Shown here: piece by piece, positions 35,301 to 42,604 of the stretch
Layout of the letters: the number at the start of each line of letters is the position of its first letter
Position numbering within the stretch: position 1 is the first letter of the stretch
Program-made: the position numbers and the translations under genes
The notes under the pieces: model-generated
Database searches by the model: none
The model's input: the letters and a program-made list of their open reading frames with translations, nothing else
Told to the model about the DNA's origin: nothing
NCBI GenBank assembly: GCA_934635225.1
Contig: CAKTYZ010000003.1
Span: forward strand, 1-64,000
Length of the DNA stretch: 64,000 nt
Origin: an uncultured Kiritimatiellota bacterium
Lineage (GTDB): Bacteria; Verrucomicrobiota; Kiritimatiellia; RFP12; UBA1067
Direction of reading: 5' to 3'

Positions 35301-35799
35301 GCCGTGCGCTCCATTCGACGCCCTCGACGAAGTTCGTGGGGAGATGGCCCCAGCCGCCCTGCCCCATGACGACCGGACGGTTGTCGAAGCGGTCGAACCA
35401 GAGCGGATAGGCGTTCGTCACGGCGGGCGAGAAGCCGTCCGGCAGCGCCGGCGCGCCCTTCCGCGAGAAGACCGCCGCCGCGCGGCAGCCGCGATGCCCG
35501 ACGGCGAAGAGACCCGCGTCGTCACCGAAGCGCGAGATGTCCGTCAGGAACTTGGAAGCCGCCATCCGCGCCTGTTCGGGCGTCTCGCAGTCCAGAAGCG
35601 TCGTGACCGAGCCGTCCGGCGCGGCCAAGGCCTCGGCCGAGACCTTGCCGAGCAGCCGCAAGTCAGCCTCGACCGTCTGCCGGGCGGACGACACGGAGAC
35701 CGCCAGCGCAAGACCGAATAGGACAGCGAACTTTTGCTGTTTTGCGAAGGTACGGGAGGGACGCGCTTGTCGCGTCCGAGGTCTTGCAAGTCCTTCCAT
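32371..35799 (-). CDS. Giant putative glycoside hydrolase, paralogue C
   Basis: 1142 aa from the third of three consecutive ATGs, best spaced from GGAG. Long basic N-region, then signal core FAVLFGLALAVSVSSA. Same plan as A and B: inserted sandwich from DLRGTWTLDDGTN, barrel half two with SCENGGVPPDV (candidate nucleophile Glu near 545), GATase-like fold (IMDAATTILTPEEAE, VRAGGTFIANEH) and C-terminal sandwich. The GE-x-x-H block with the candidate acid/base in A and B is not evident here, so C may use another residue or be inactive. The final HHHRFG block of A and B is also missing. It lies 14 bases behind the phase-variable beta-helix gene. Confidence 0.63.
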   Translation of the reverse strand: MEGLARPRTRQARPSRTFAKQQKFAVLFGLALAVSVSSARQTVEADLRLLGKVSAEALAAPDGSVTTLLDCETPEQARMAASKFLTDISRFGDDAGLFAVGHRGCRAAAVFSRKGAPALPDGFSPAVTNAYPLWFDRFDNRPVVMGQGGWGHLPTNFVEGVEWSARQGFGLFGANYGAPAWVAPGVWNHALGDAIAAYAKRLGVGYLDYPLMAHAENPAWFWNEIPLPYATGKDGAIGPTSLYYFKYAAHGSDWPMPKIADLIDYDNQACARHYARDDHFIAHFGSVEKGSGQAASLPGFVGDEDIVTMREIVGWKPGVSVDLRGTWTLDDGTNPPQPVDAGDPVLLAYASKEDGFTLTRTFDLAGDLGKARYLHLSCGNWHGGISEVGEVTVNGRAAKDLTRRVPLTGDLDICYDLAGLLRVGTNEIALKGLRAPVSYYAFLGADGRFAYPSDDERKNRAFFALSETAAKRVIAYDARRLRANRAGDPAGRPQFMMCQTAIGDLSFDILRRYGGYQHDTGQTQACWAPWCSRYWKTRGDPVSCENGGVPPDVTRLRQMFTQYLMLGNDAVNLLFDPDMFRANGKGAWIESHRAWLDCLGKHDRDEFDICVMRSIRNASRLRDPNPWRLDPSRGVLQATGRVPGLIDPSDLVADRPWTRVKFIMDAATTILTPEEAEAVARFVRAGGTFIANEHTGTHTHLKRNVWPLFAALGLPAQAVLHGGTDPVNCRTFAIGKGRLVCLWSGAWWRTRDDGRKFNFEDPAQVPALGDLLDRLGVPRTSGGAQLKGMRDCFAEVWRSKNGLYDLCLLALMGGTNSVSASPRFHVSGRVGRLVELSAEGHPERPFAQDAENRLTLTDVPLEPFESRVYAALREDAGFAPLYWLKSLARRWYALDPVSPAPKPAVATAAEGRFLPLQGGWTHVESGRAVTLGSYVTMGLDDPAASATFVRRVAIPSAWKGRRVMLKFASQGYVTGLNPRATVKVGGVAVPRTDNLSFRAALPDAGEVTLEVAIDGRLPAGARRYLPSGVHGVFYAEARPQPTETAPLKDFAPGLAGCVRTAFATPATGGRVFLASEAKMNYLLLNGVMLQVPPTMEAVDVTGLLRRDGRPNVLRWWPQCGRDEPDWRTKPPKTVPRAWLELP

Positions 35800-35813
35800 C
35801 ATCATCTCCGTAC

Positions 35814-37943
35814 TTATCTCAGGATCATCAGGAACGCTTCGCGCGGCACGCGGAGGCTGACCGTCCGCCGGTCGTCCGAGAGCGTGACCCGCGCGCGGGA
35901 GGCGTGTCGGCGCGCGGCGTCCTGGATCCTTTCCAGCGTCTTCTGCGAAATGCGGATGCGCCAGGTGTCGTTTCCGCCGGAATAGCGGAAAAGCGTCGTC
36001 TTCACGCCCGTCCGGCGCACGGCCGAGAAATCGAAGTCGAAGGCCGTGTCATCGCACAAGTGGAGCGCCTGGTTGGACGACTCGACAGGCGCGGTCGCGT
36101 AACCGCCCTCCGGGACCGCGAACGCGAACGTGCACCGGTTCGTGAAGTCGCCGCTGTTGCCGCCCGTGAGCATCAGCTTCGCTCTCGGCCCGAAGAACGA
36201 GAAGCGCGAGCCGCCATCCGTCTCCGAATCGTTCTGGTAATTGGGAAGAAGCGCGTTCGAGACGTGCAGCGTGCCGTTTGAGAGAACAAGTTCAGAATCC
36301 AGACCCGACAGCCGGACGATGGAGCAGGAGACCGATGAGTCCGTGCCGACCCACAGGCGGTTGCCGGCATTCCCCGATGAGCCGATCTCAATCCGGCTCG
36401 TCGCATTCGTGAAGGAACAGCCGTCCAGCCTGACCCAGTTGTTCGAGGCGCGCACGTCCTCGCGCCCAATCAGGATGTCTCCCGACACCTTGAGCGAGGC
36501 TCCGTCCGTCACCTCGACATGGTTTCCTCGCGATCCCATGTGTCCGACGACAAGGGCGGCGCCCGACCCCGACCCAACCGTCACAACGGCATCGCGTCCG
36601 CGCACGACGAGGGCATTGTCAAAGCTCGGATAGAGCGCACCGCACCTAATGCGATTGTCACACTGAAGCGTGCCGCCCTCCAGGACCTCAAAGACATTTG
36701 AGGCCACGAGGCTCGTCAGGTAGAGCGGCATCTCCCTGTCGTCCGGATGACGCGCCGCCACGAACACGTTCGTCGCCGCAAGCGTCGCCCCGCCATCGAC
36801 CGTGACGCGGTTCCAGAGCGACGTCACGCAGCTGTCGCCATATCCCTTGGCCTGGCCGCCCGCCGAGATCGTGTCCACGAAGGACACCGAATTGCTCGTG
36901 AAGTGAATCCGATTGAAGAGGCCGTTCTGGCCGGCGGTCAGCGGTCGGTCAAAGCCCGAGTAGAAGTTGGAGAACGTCGTCCCCTCGCCGGCGACATACA
37001 GGAGATTCGAATGCGAATAGCCGTCGCCCACGGCGAGAAGGATGTGGCCGCCCGCGGCATACGCGCCGTCCACGCCGCCCGCAAGGAACCGGGCGCCGCC
37101 GACCACGTCCATGCGGTTGCCGTGGTTGGCGGATCCGTTCCCGCAACAGCCGATGTAGAACTGCTCCTGGGTGCCGTTCGGGCACATCGAAAGCGTCGCG
37201 TTCGAGACGCACAGATACGCAGCGCCGCCATCGCGGTAGGCACTGAGGCCGCCGACGCCGAGGTAGCTCACGTTGGAGACGACCGCGCCGTCCGTGACGT
37301 ACGCCTGCGACCGAAAGCCCTGTCCGCCGACAAGAAGCTCGCTTTTGTTCGCGTCAAGCGACGACCCCTCGCCGCGGATGAAGACGCGGCAGTCGTTGCC
37401 GCGGCTGTGGAGACGACCGCGCATCGAGCCGCCGTCCGCAATCGTCAAATGACGCGTGCCGCCATCCTGGAAGTTCAGGTTGCCGACGAAGCGACCGCCG
37501 TTTTCAATGGACATCGTGCAGCGCCGATAGGCGTTCCAGAACGTCACCTCCAGCGGATTGCCGTTCGTGTCCTCAAACGCGACCGTGCCGTTGCGGATGA
37601 CGTTCGTGGCGTTGTTGTGGTCATGGTTGCTGTAGGGCTTCCGGAACGTCAGCGTGTGCCCGCCGAGGTCGAACGTTCGCCGACCGGCATTGCCCGCAAA
37701 CCACCACGTGCCGGGGAAGTCGAGGTCGGCCGTCAGCGTCAGCGTGTAATCCGCCGACGGCTGCGCCTTGAAGCCCATCGCCTCGGACGCCTGCGTCGGA
37801 CGCATCCCGCCCTCCCAGTTCGCGTCCGCCGACAGGTCTGTCGAGGCGACCCCCGTCCACCAGACGACCGTCGGATCACCCGCCAGCCCCGACACGGCGC
37901 CCAGCGCAACGCATCCGAAAAGAAGGAGAGCCGAAAGGTTCAT
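35814..37943 (-). CDS. Large secreted beta-helix protein (second full copy), probably phase-variable
   Basis: 709 aa from the ATG at 37943, starting MNLSALLLFGCVALGAVSGL. Repeats such as NRMDVVGGARFLAGG, NLLYVAGEGTTFSN and NWVRLDGCSFTNATS indicate a beta-helix. The last 60 residues (ISQKTLERIQD, LSDDRRTVSL, AFLMILR) match the end of the protein at 14109. The ATG has no normal ribosome-binding site, only a run of 11 G one base upstream, and its signal peptide lacks a basic N-region. A strong site and ATG at 38007 open a frame with such a basic region, but it reaches this one only if the tract has 10 or 13 G. As written, the long form is off. Confidence 0.72.
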   Translation of the reverse strand: MNLSALLLFGCVALGAVSGLAGDPTVVWWTGVASTDLSADANWEGGMRPTQASEAMGFKAQPSADYTLTLTADLDFPGTWWFAGNAGRRTFDLGGHTLTFRKPYSNHDHNNATNVIRNGTVAFEDTNGNPLEVTFWNAYRRCTMSIENGGRFVGNLNFQDGGTRHLTIADGGSMRGRLHSRGNDCRVFIRGEGSSLDANKSELLVGGQGFRSQAYVTDGAVVSNVSYLGVGGLSAYRDGGAAYLCVSNATLSMCPNGTQEQFYIGCCGNGSANHGNRMDVVGGARFLAGGVDGAYAAGGHILLAVGDGYSHSNLLYVAGEGTTFSNFYSGFDRPLTAGQNGLFNRIHFTSNSVSFVDTISAGGQAKGYGDSCVTSLWNRVTVDGGATLAATNVFVAARHPDDREMPLYLTSLVASNVFEVLEGGTLQCDNRIRCGALYPSFDNALVVRGRDAVVTVGSGSGAALVVGHMGSRGNHVEVTDGASLKVSGDILIGREDVRASNNWVRLDGCSFTNATSRIEIGSSGNAGNRLWVGTDSSVSCSIVRLSGLDSELVLSNGTLHVSNALLPNYQNDSETDGGSRFSFFGPRAKLMLTGGNSGDFTNRCTFAFAVPEGGYATAPVESSNQALHLCDDTAFDFDFSAVRRTGVKTTLFRYSGGNDTWRIRISQKTLERIQDAARRHASRARVTLSDDRRTVSLRVPREAFLMILR

Positions 37944-38007
37944 ACCCCCCCCCCCTATATTTAGCAAGAACAGCCTTGCGACAAACCGTTTTAATCATTT
38001 TTCTCAT
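37944..38007 (-). other. Out-of-frame 5' extension of the beta-helix gene across the poly-G tract
   Basis: AAAAGGAG lies eight bases before an ATG at 38007. It encodes MRKMIKTVCRKAVLAKYR and then enters the G run. With the 11 G present, translation continues into a frame that stops about 22 codons later. With 10 or 13 G it joins MNLSALLLFG, supplying the missing basic region of a signal peptide. This is the real start of the gene in its on state, I infer. Confidence 0.7.
37945..37955. repeat. Homopolymer tract, 11 C (11 G in gene sense)
   Basis: Run of 11 G in the sense of the beta-helix gene, between its strong upstream start and the ATG at 37943. One base lost or two gained restores the long frame. 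Confidence 0.9.
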
Positions 38008-38062
38008 GTTCTTCTCTCCTTTTGCTTTCCTTTGTTTCTGCAAGCCGTTGTTGACGACACCG

Positions 38063-39220
38063 TCATTTGCACGTTATGGTCTTCTTGCGCTTATAGTCAT
38101 AGCAAAGACAGTTCTTTTGTCGCAAGTACCGATCTGAATTGTTTCCGACCCGGACGATCTTTATCAGCTTGGAGTTCGTGTCAAACGTAACGAAGTTGAA
38201 GCTGTCCTGACTTTTCGAGCCTCTGATTCGAACGGAGTCATTCCATTGCGAATTGAGACTGGCGTTCTCAAAGGCGATGCAATACTGGGCCGGATGCCCC
38301 TTGATGACGCCTTGATAGTCATAATGCGAATCTCCGTGCATCCAGCAGATGAAATCTCCTCCAGACGAAATAAAGGCATCCACCTCTTGAACGAACTTCA
38401 TCATGCTGTGACCGCCATTGTAAGGCTTTAAGTCAATGCTGTTGAAGGTGTTGTTCTCCGAATCCTGAATCACTTCAAACGGAAAATGCTTTGCGGCGAC
38501 AACGGAGAGGCCTTTCTCCTTCGCGTCCGAAAGCGCCTGTGCAAACCAATGAAGCTGCTCGTCGCCCGTGTCTTTCGGAACGAACATGCAGTCCAGAACG
38601 ATGAGCCTCACCTTGGCCTCCGCATAGTCCTTGTAATACCAGCAAAAGCCCTTTTCCTCGGCATCAACGGGCTGGACGACGCCCCAGCTTCCTATATGGG
38701 GCTGAAAGTACCTAACGTAAGACTCCTTCCCGGAATGATACGACCAGTCCGCCTCGCTCAGGCTGCTATTGAGGGTGTCGTGATTCCCGATGGTCTTCAG
38801 AATCTTTTCCGTGCCTTCAATGCCGTCCCAGAAGTCCATGGGGTCTGCAAACGAAGATGGAACCATATCGCCAAGGCAGAGCATGTCGTCGATGTAGCGC
38901 CCGTACTCACGCGAGAAGTCGACGTATCTCTTCAGGTTTTCCTTGCAGCCATGAATGTCCGTAAAGACAGACAGGGTGCAAAGCCGATGGGACAGGACCA
39001 GGTTGCTTGAATAGGGCCTTGTCGACTGCAGGATGAGGTTCCCCACGGTCTGCCTGTCATTTAAGTGGAAGACGGAAGATTTCCCGTCGGCAAGATCGCC
39101 CGACAGGCCCGCCAGAGACGACGGCTTTCCGTCCGAAGCGCAGAGCGGCGCGGCGGCGAACGACGCCGTGCCGACGATAAACGACTTTCTCGTGACCTCG
39201 CTCATCTTTTCTATCGCCAT
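38063..39220 (-). CDS. Calcineurin-like metallophosphatase, exported
   Basis: 385 aa. Tat-like N-terminus (EVTRKSFIVGTASFAAAPLC). Metal-binding blocks in order: FTDIHG, CLGDM, IGNHDT, AAKHFP and WMHGDSHYD, the complete set for a binuclear metallophosphoesterase. Substrate unknown; secreted members hydrolyse phosphomonoesters, nucleotides or phospholipids. The gene is AT-richer than its GC-rich neighbours, which hints at later acquisition. It has its own extended -10 and an AGGAAA site before the ATG at 39220. Placed between the fucosidase and the beta-helix gene, it may remove phosphate groups from the glycan being degraded; this is inference from position. Confidence 0.8.
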   Translation of the reverse strand: MAIEKMSEVTRKSFIVGTASFAAAPLCASDGKPSSLAGLSGDLADGKSSVFHLNDRQTVGNLILQSTRPYSSNLVLSHRLCTLSVFTDIHGCKENLKRYVDFSREYGRYIDDMLCLGDMVPSSFADPMDFWDGIEGTEKILKTIGNHDTLNSSLSEADWSYHSGKESYVRYFQPHIGSWGVVQPVDAEEKGFCWYYKDYAEAKVRLIVLDCMFVPKDTGDEQLHWFAQALSDAKEKGLSVVAAKHFPFEVIQDSENNTFNSIDLKPYNGGHSMMKFVQEVDAFISSGGDFICWMHGDSHYDYQGVIKGHPAQYCIAFENASLNSQWNDSVRIRGSKSQDSFNFVTFDTNSKLIKIVRVGNNSDRYLRQKNCLCYDYKRKKTITCK

Positions 39221-39239
39221 GTTTCAGTTTCCTATATGC

Positions 39240-39248
39240 ATTATACCA
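39240..39248 (-). promoter_or_regulatory. Extended -10 promoter of the metallophosphatase gene
   Basis: Minus strand ATGG-TATAATGCA, 19 bases before the ATG at 39220. The same ten-base core recurs before the AbiEi-like gene at 50726. Confidence 0.6.
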
Positions 39249-39295
39249 TACATTCGATTTTTCCGTCAATCACGCCTCCGCACTGGGGCAGGGTC

Positions 39296-41023
39296 CTAAG
39301 AATTCTCAATCTTCAGCACGAACGGCAACGTCGCGTTCGCGAGGCGCGGCGGGAGGCGAACGACCATCTTCGTCCCGTCGCGGCGGGCAGACAAGGCCTC
39401 CGTCTCGCCGAGGGCTGTGACGCACGCGCCCGACGGGATTTCGCAGTCGAGCGCGATTTCCGCCGCCGGCTCCTTCACGATGGCGTAGATCGCCTTCCCG
39501 TCCTTCGCCCGCGTGTAATCGACGGCCGACGTCGAGAACGGCGCGACGATGCGCGTCGCGTAGATCGCCTCGCCGTTCTTCTCCAGCCAGCGTCCGATCG
39601 AGAGAAGCCGCGCCTCCTGCACCTCCGGAATCGCGCCTTGCGCGTCAAGATTGACGAGCAGGAGCAGGTTTCCGCCACGCGCGACGATGGACGTGAAATG
39701 GCAGATGAACTCCCCGTCCGTCATCACCATCGACGGATCAAGCTCCTCCATCCAGTGGTTGCCGTAGGCCTTCGAGATGCCGGAGCACGATTCCCACGGA
39801 TGCCACGTCTTCGGGTCGATGTTCTCCGCCGTGTCGCCCCACTCGTCCGTGAAGAAGTCGCCGCGCACCGTCCGGCAGCCGATGAGCCGGATGCCCTTGC
39901 GCGCGAAGGCCGCCTCCTCGGACGGGTCGAGCCGCCCGTAGCGGTCGTTGCAGCAGACTTCCTTGCGTCCTTCCGCCTTGTTGTAGAAGTAGGCGGTTAT
40001 GTCGTAGGATCCGTTCTCCGTCGCCCGCGTCGCCCAGTCCGCGTCGTACCAGAGGATGTCAGGGTCATACTTGTCGATGAACGCCGTCATCTGCGGCACG
40101 ATGTACTCGCGGACGAAGTCCCGGACGGCGATTTTCCCGGACGACTTGCCCTCCATCTCCGGCGTGTAGTCTGCGACCTTGCCGCCCCAGACCTTCATCC
40201 GGATTGAGCCGTCGTCCTGAAGGATCGGATACTCCCATTCGTCCGCCTGCGAGTTGTAGACGCCGAACTTCAGCCCCTCGGCCCGCGCCGCGTCCGCCAT
40301 CTCCCGCGCGAAGTCGCGCTTCGCTGGGCCGTCCGCCGAATTGCGGAACGTGAACGGATCGTCCCAGAGGCAGAAGCCCGAATGGTGCTTGAGGAACGGC
40401 ACGACGTATTTCGCGCCGCACCGGCGGAAGACCTTCATCATCTTCGCCGCGTCGAACCGCTCGCCGCGAAAGAGGCCGATGAAATGGTCGGGCTTGAAGT
40501 CCGCGCCCCAGTTCTTGCGGTGATACGCCGCCGCGCTGTCGGCCGCCGCGTATTCGGGGCGGCACTTGTACTCGTACCAGTCCGGATAGAGCCGCGCCCC
40601 CTTCGCATACGGCGAGTAGGCGGCGACCGACCAAGGTCCCCAATCGACGAACATGCCGAGCTTCGCGTCGATGAACCATTCGGGGCAGGCGTGACGATCC
40701 ATACCGGCGCCGGTCGCGGCGTATTTCCCGGCGCGATTGACGGCGTTCACCTTCTCCACCTGCGCCCGGGCGCGCGCGATCGTCTCCGCCGAATGGTCGC
40801 GGGCGATCTCCGGCAGCGTCTTCGGGAACGGCGGCGCCGGCTTCCAGCCCGGCGGACGGCGATACTTCGCAGGCGCAGTCGGCACGCCCCCCGCGACCGC
40901 CGACCGCCCCTTGAACTCGTCCGTGAACGCGGCGTTGTCCGCCGGGGCCAGCGTCGTGTCGGCCAGCGTCACCTGCGCCAGCACGCCAACGGACAAGGCG
41001 GCAAGAGGAACGTCAATCATCAT
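39296..41023 (-). CDS. GH29 alpha-L-fucosidase, secreted
   Basis: 575 aa. Short hydrophobic leader (MMIDVPLAALSVGVLAQVTL). The catalytic part matches GH29: EWFIDAKLGMFVDWGPWSV, KYVVPFLKHHSGFCLWDD and DPDILWYDADW, where the Asp near 327 is the nucleophile position of the family. A C-terminal beta-sandwich follows. Releases terminal alpha-fucose from glycoconjugates. Its ATG overlaps the stop of the GntR/LacI regulator gene (ATGA), so it is translated with that regulator and is its most likely target. Confidence 0.92.
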   Translation of the reverse strand: MMIDVPLAALSVGVLAQVTLADTTLAPADNAAFTDEFKGRSAVAGGVPTAPAKYRRPPGWKPAPPFPKTLPEIARDHSAETIARARAQVEKVNAVNRAGKYAATGAGMDRHACPEWFIDAKLGMFVDWGPWSVAAYSPYAKGARLYPDWYEYKCRPEYAAADSAAAYHRKNWGADFKPDHFIGLFRGERFDAAKMMKVFRRCGAKYVVPFLKHHSGFCLWDDPFTFRNSADGPAKRDFAREMADAARAEGLKFGVYNSQADEWEYPILQDDGSIRMKVWGGKVADYTPEMEGKSSGKIAVRDFVREYIVPQMTAFIDKYDPDILWYDADWATRATENGSYDITAYFYNKAEGRKEVCCNDRYGRLDPSEEAAFARKGIRLIGCRTVRGDFFTDEWGDTAENIDPKTWHPWESCSGISKAYGNHWMEELDPSMVMTDGEFICHFTSIVARGGNLLLLVNLDAQGAIPEVQEARLLSIGRWLEKNGEAIYATRIVAPFSTSAVDYTRAKDGKAIYAIVKEPAAEIALDCEIPSGACVTALGETEALSARRDGTKMVVRLPPRLANATLPFVLKIENS

Positions 41024-42180
41024 TTCTTCCCTTTCTTCTTCTGCTGTTTCGTTTTCGACTTCTTCAGCGACTGCGTCCGGGCCGCCGCGCCCTCGGGACG
41101 ACGCGTCGAGGCGCGCACGACAAGGGGCGCCGGCAACAGGATCTCCGTCGGCGGCAGCGTCGGGTTCACGAGCCGCCGGAGGAGTCGGTCGAACGCGGTC
41201 TCGGCGATGAGGTCACACGGCTGGTGGATCGTCGTGAGCTGCGGCGTCATGACGCACGCCGTGCTCGTGTCGTCGAATCCCGCTAGAAGGATGTCGTCCG
41301 GCACGCGCAACCCCAGCCCATCCAGCGTGTTCTTGAGGAGCGCCGCCGTGAGGTCCGTGCCGCAGACGATCGCGTCCGGCCTGTGCCGACGCAGGTACCG
41401 CCGAATCGCCGCCGCGTCTTCGGGCTGCGCATCGATCACGCCGCCCTCGGACGCGGCGCCCCTCATCCGCAGCGCGTTCATCACGCCGTTGACGCGCCGG
41501 TACATGTTCGCCGAGCGGTCGGCGTGCATCAGGAAGCGAATGTCCCGCGCGCCCGCCGCGAGCAGGTGTTCGGCGAGACGGCCACCGGCCGACTCGTTGT
41601 CGATGCCCACAAGGTCATAGTCGCTGCGGCGCGGCGGCTTCACGAAGTCGCAGTCGATCAGCACGACCGGCACCTGCGCGTCCGCGAAGACGGACAGGAC
41701 CTCGCGATTGCACGCCTCCGAGTCCGTCACGAACTCCAGCGGCTGATAGATGACGCCGGAAACGCCCTCGCGGACGATCGTCTCGGCGAACCGCTTCGCC
41801 TGCTCAACGCGGGCCGTCGCGCCCTTCGCGGAAACGTCGCCGAAGAGCAGCGTCCGCTCCGCCTTCTGCGCACAGCGCGAGACGCCGCTCACGAGGGCGG
41901 AGAAGAAGTCCGAGTAGGCGACGCCCGGCACGATAAGCCCGACGGGACCGGCGCCGCGCTGCGCACTCTTCGACAGGAACGTGCCCTTGCCGCGCCGCCG
42001 CACGAGGAAGCCCTTTGCGCTCAAGTCCTGCAGGGCCTGGGCGACGACCGAGCGCTTGACGCCAAAGCGCCGCGCGAGTCCACGTTCGCTCGGGAAGGGA
42101 TTCGCCGCCGCGAGGTACTTTCCGCTAAGGATTTCCTTTCGCAGGGTCGTGATGATCAGGCTTGTCTCATTGGCTTTCAT
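41020..42180 (-). CDS. GntR/LacI-type transcriptional regulator
   Basis: 386 aa. N-terminal GntR winged helix (about 8-75: LRKEILSGKYLAAANPFPSE, SVVAQALQDL, VRRRGKGTFL), then a LacI-type sugar-binding domain (about 80-345: VGLIVPGVAYSDFF, GVIYQPLEFV, DLVGIDNESAGGRLAE, ILLAGFDDTSTACVM). The architecture is that of AraR-like repressors, released by a sugar ligand. The tail is an unusual lysine run. Start at 42180 with AAGGAA nearby; a perfect inverted repeat at the promoter suggests self-repression. It leads the fucosidase gene and stands at the head of the glycan region, so it may sense a released sugar such as fucose. Confidence 0.85.
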   Translation of the reverse strand: MKANETSLIITTLRKEILSGKYLAAANPFPSERGLARRFGVKRSVVAQALQDLSAKGFLVRRRGKGTFLSKSAQRGAGPVGLIVPGVAYSDFFSALVSGVSRCAQKAERTLLFGDVSAKGATARVEQAKRFAETIVREGVSGVIYQPLEFVTDSEACNREVLSVFADAQVPVVLIDCDFVKPPRRSDYDLVGIDNESAGGRLAEHLLAAGARDIRFLMHADRSANMYRRVNGVMNALRMRGAASEGGVIDAQPEDAAAIRRYLRRHRPDAIVCGTDLTAALLKNTLDGLGLRVPDDILLAGFDDTSTACVMTPQLTTIHQPCDLIAETAFDRLLRRLVNPTLPPTEILLPAPLVVRASTRRPEGAAARTQSLKKSKTKQQKKKGKK

Positions 42181-42195
42181 GGATTCCTTCTCCAG

Positions 42196-42213
42196 ACTAC
42201 AGTTCGTAGTATA
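42196..42213 (-). promoter_or_regulatory. -10 element with overlapping operator palindrome for the regulator gene
   Basis: ACTAC-AGTTC-GTAGT is a perfect five-base inverted repeat at 42196-42210. It overlaps a minus-strand TATACT at 42208-42213, where bound repressor would block transcription of its own operon. Confidence 0.5.
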
Positions 42214-42379
42214 GCCGAAATCCTCTCCAGAATCCAGACTGGCCAGCCACTTTGTCAACGCGGCGAGAGGACAAGGAATTGTCTATTTGTGACGTATGCG
42301 GCGACGATCCCGCCAGAGTACGCGATGTGATAGTCCCGGTTGCCGCCGGGATTTGCGCTTGGCATTCTCGCCCCATGGC

Positions 42380-42601
42380 TCAGGGACCTACATTGCCGTC
42401 ATCCGCCGCAGCTTGCTGCAGCTCCTTCCGGCAGAACCTCTTGGAAACGCCCATCGCGCAACGCCCCCGCGCCGGAACGGGCATGCAGCTGCGGTTCTCC
42501 ACACGCTTCAGTCCCGACATGATCAGGACGGCGTATGCCCCGGTGCAGGTAAAGGCGCGGTCTTCCGCAATACGAACAAGGATATCGTTGTCATCGGCCA
42601 T
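42380..42601 (-). CDS. Short ASCH-like protein, partial duplicate
   Basis: 73 aa. A strong TAGGAGGT site lies five bases before the ATG. Residues about 16-58 (from AFTCTGAYAVLIMSGLKRVE to the VSKRFCR block) are encoded by DNA almost identical to part of the ASCH gene at 46022, differing at one base in 129. GLKRVENR is the ASCH-fold start. The full-length copy goes on for another 95 residues; this one ends 15 residues after the shared block, so it lacks the rest of the fold. Probably a duplicated fragment given a new start and end; whether it makes a working protein is doubtful. Confidence 0.5.
   Translation of the reverse strand: MADDNDILVRIAEDRAFTCTGAYAVLIMSGLKRVENRSCMPVPARGRCAMGVSKRFCRKELQQAAADDGNVGP
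42429..42557. repeat. 129-bp direct repeat, left copy
   Basis: Identical to 46344-46472 except for one base (G at 42491 against A at 46406). The two copies lie in the same orientation 3,915 bases apart and both encode the first part of an ASCH domain. Confidence 0.95.
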
Positions 42602-42604
42602 AAG

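Noticed and set aside
35814..37967. TTG start at 37967 for the beta-helix gene
   Set aside because: It has no ribosome-binding site and would read the G run as four Gly before the signal peptide; the ATG at 38007 with AAAAGGAG is the convincing upstream start.
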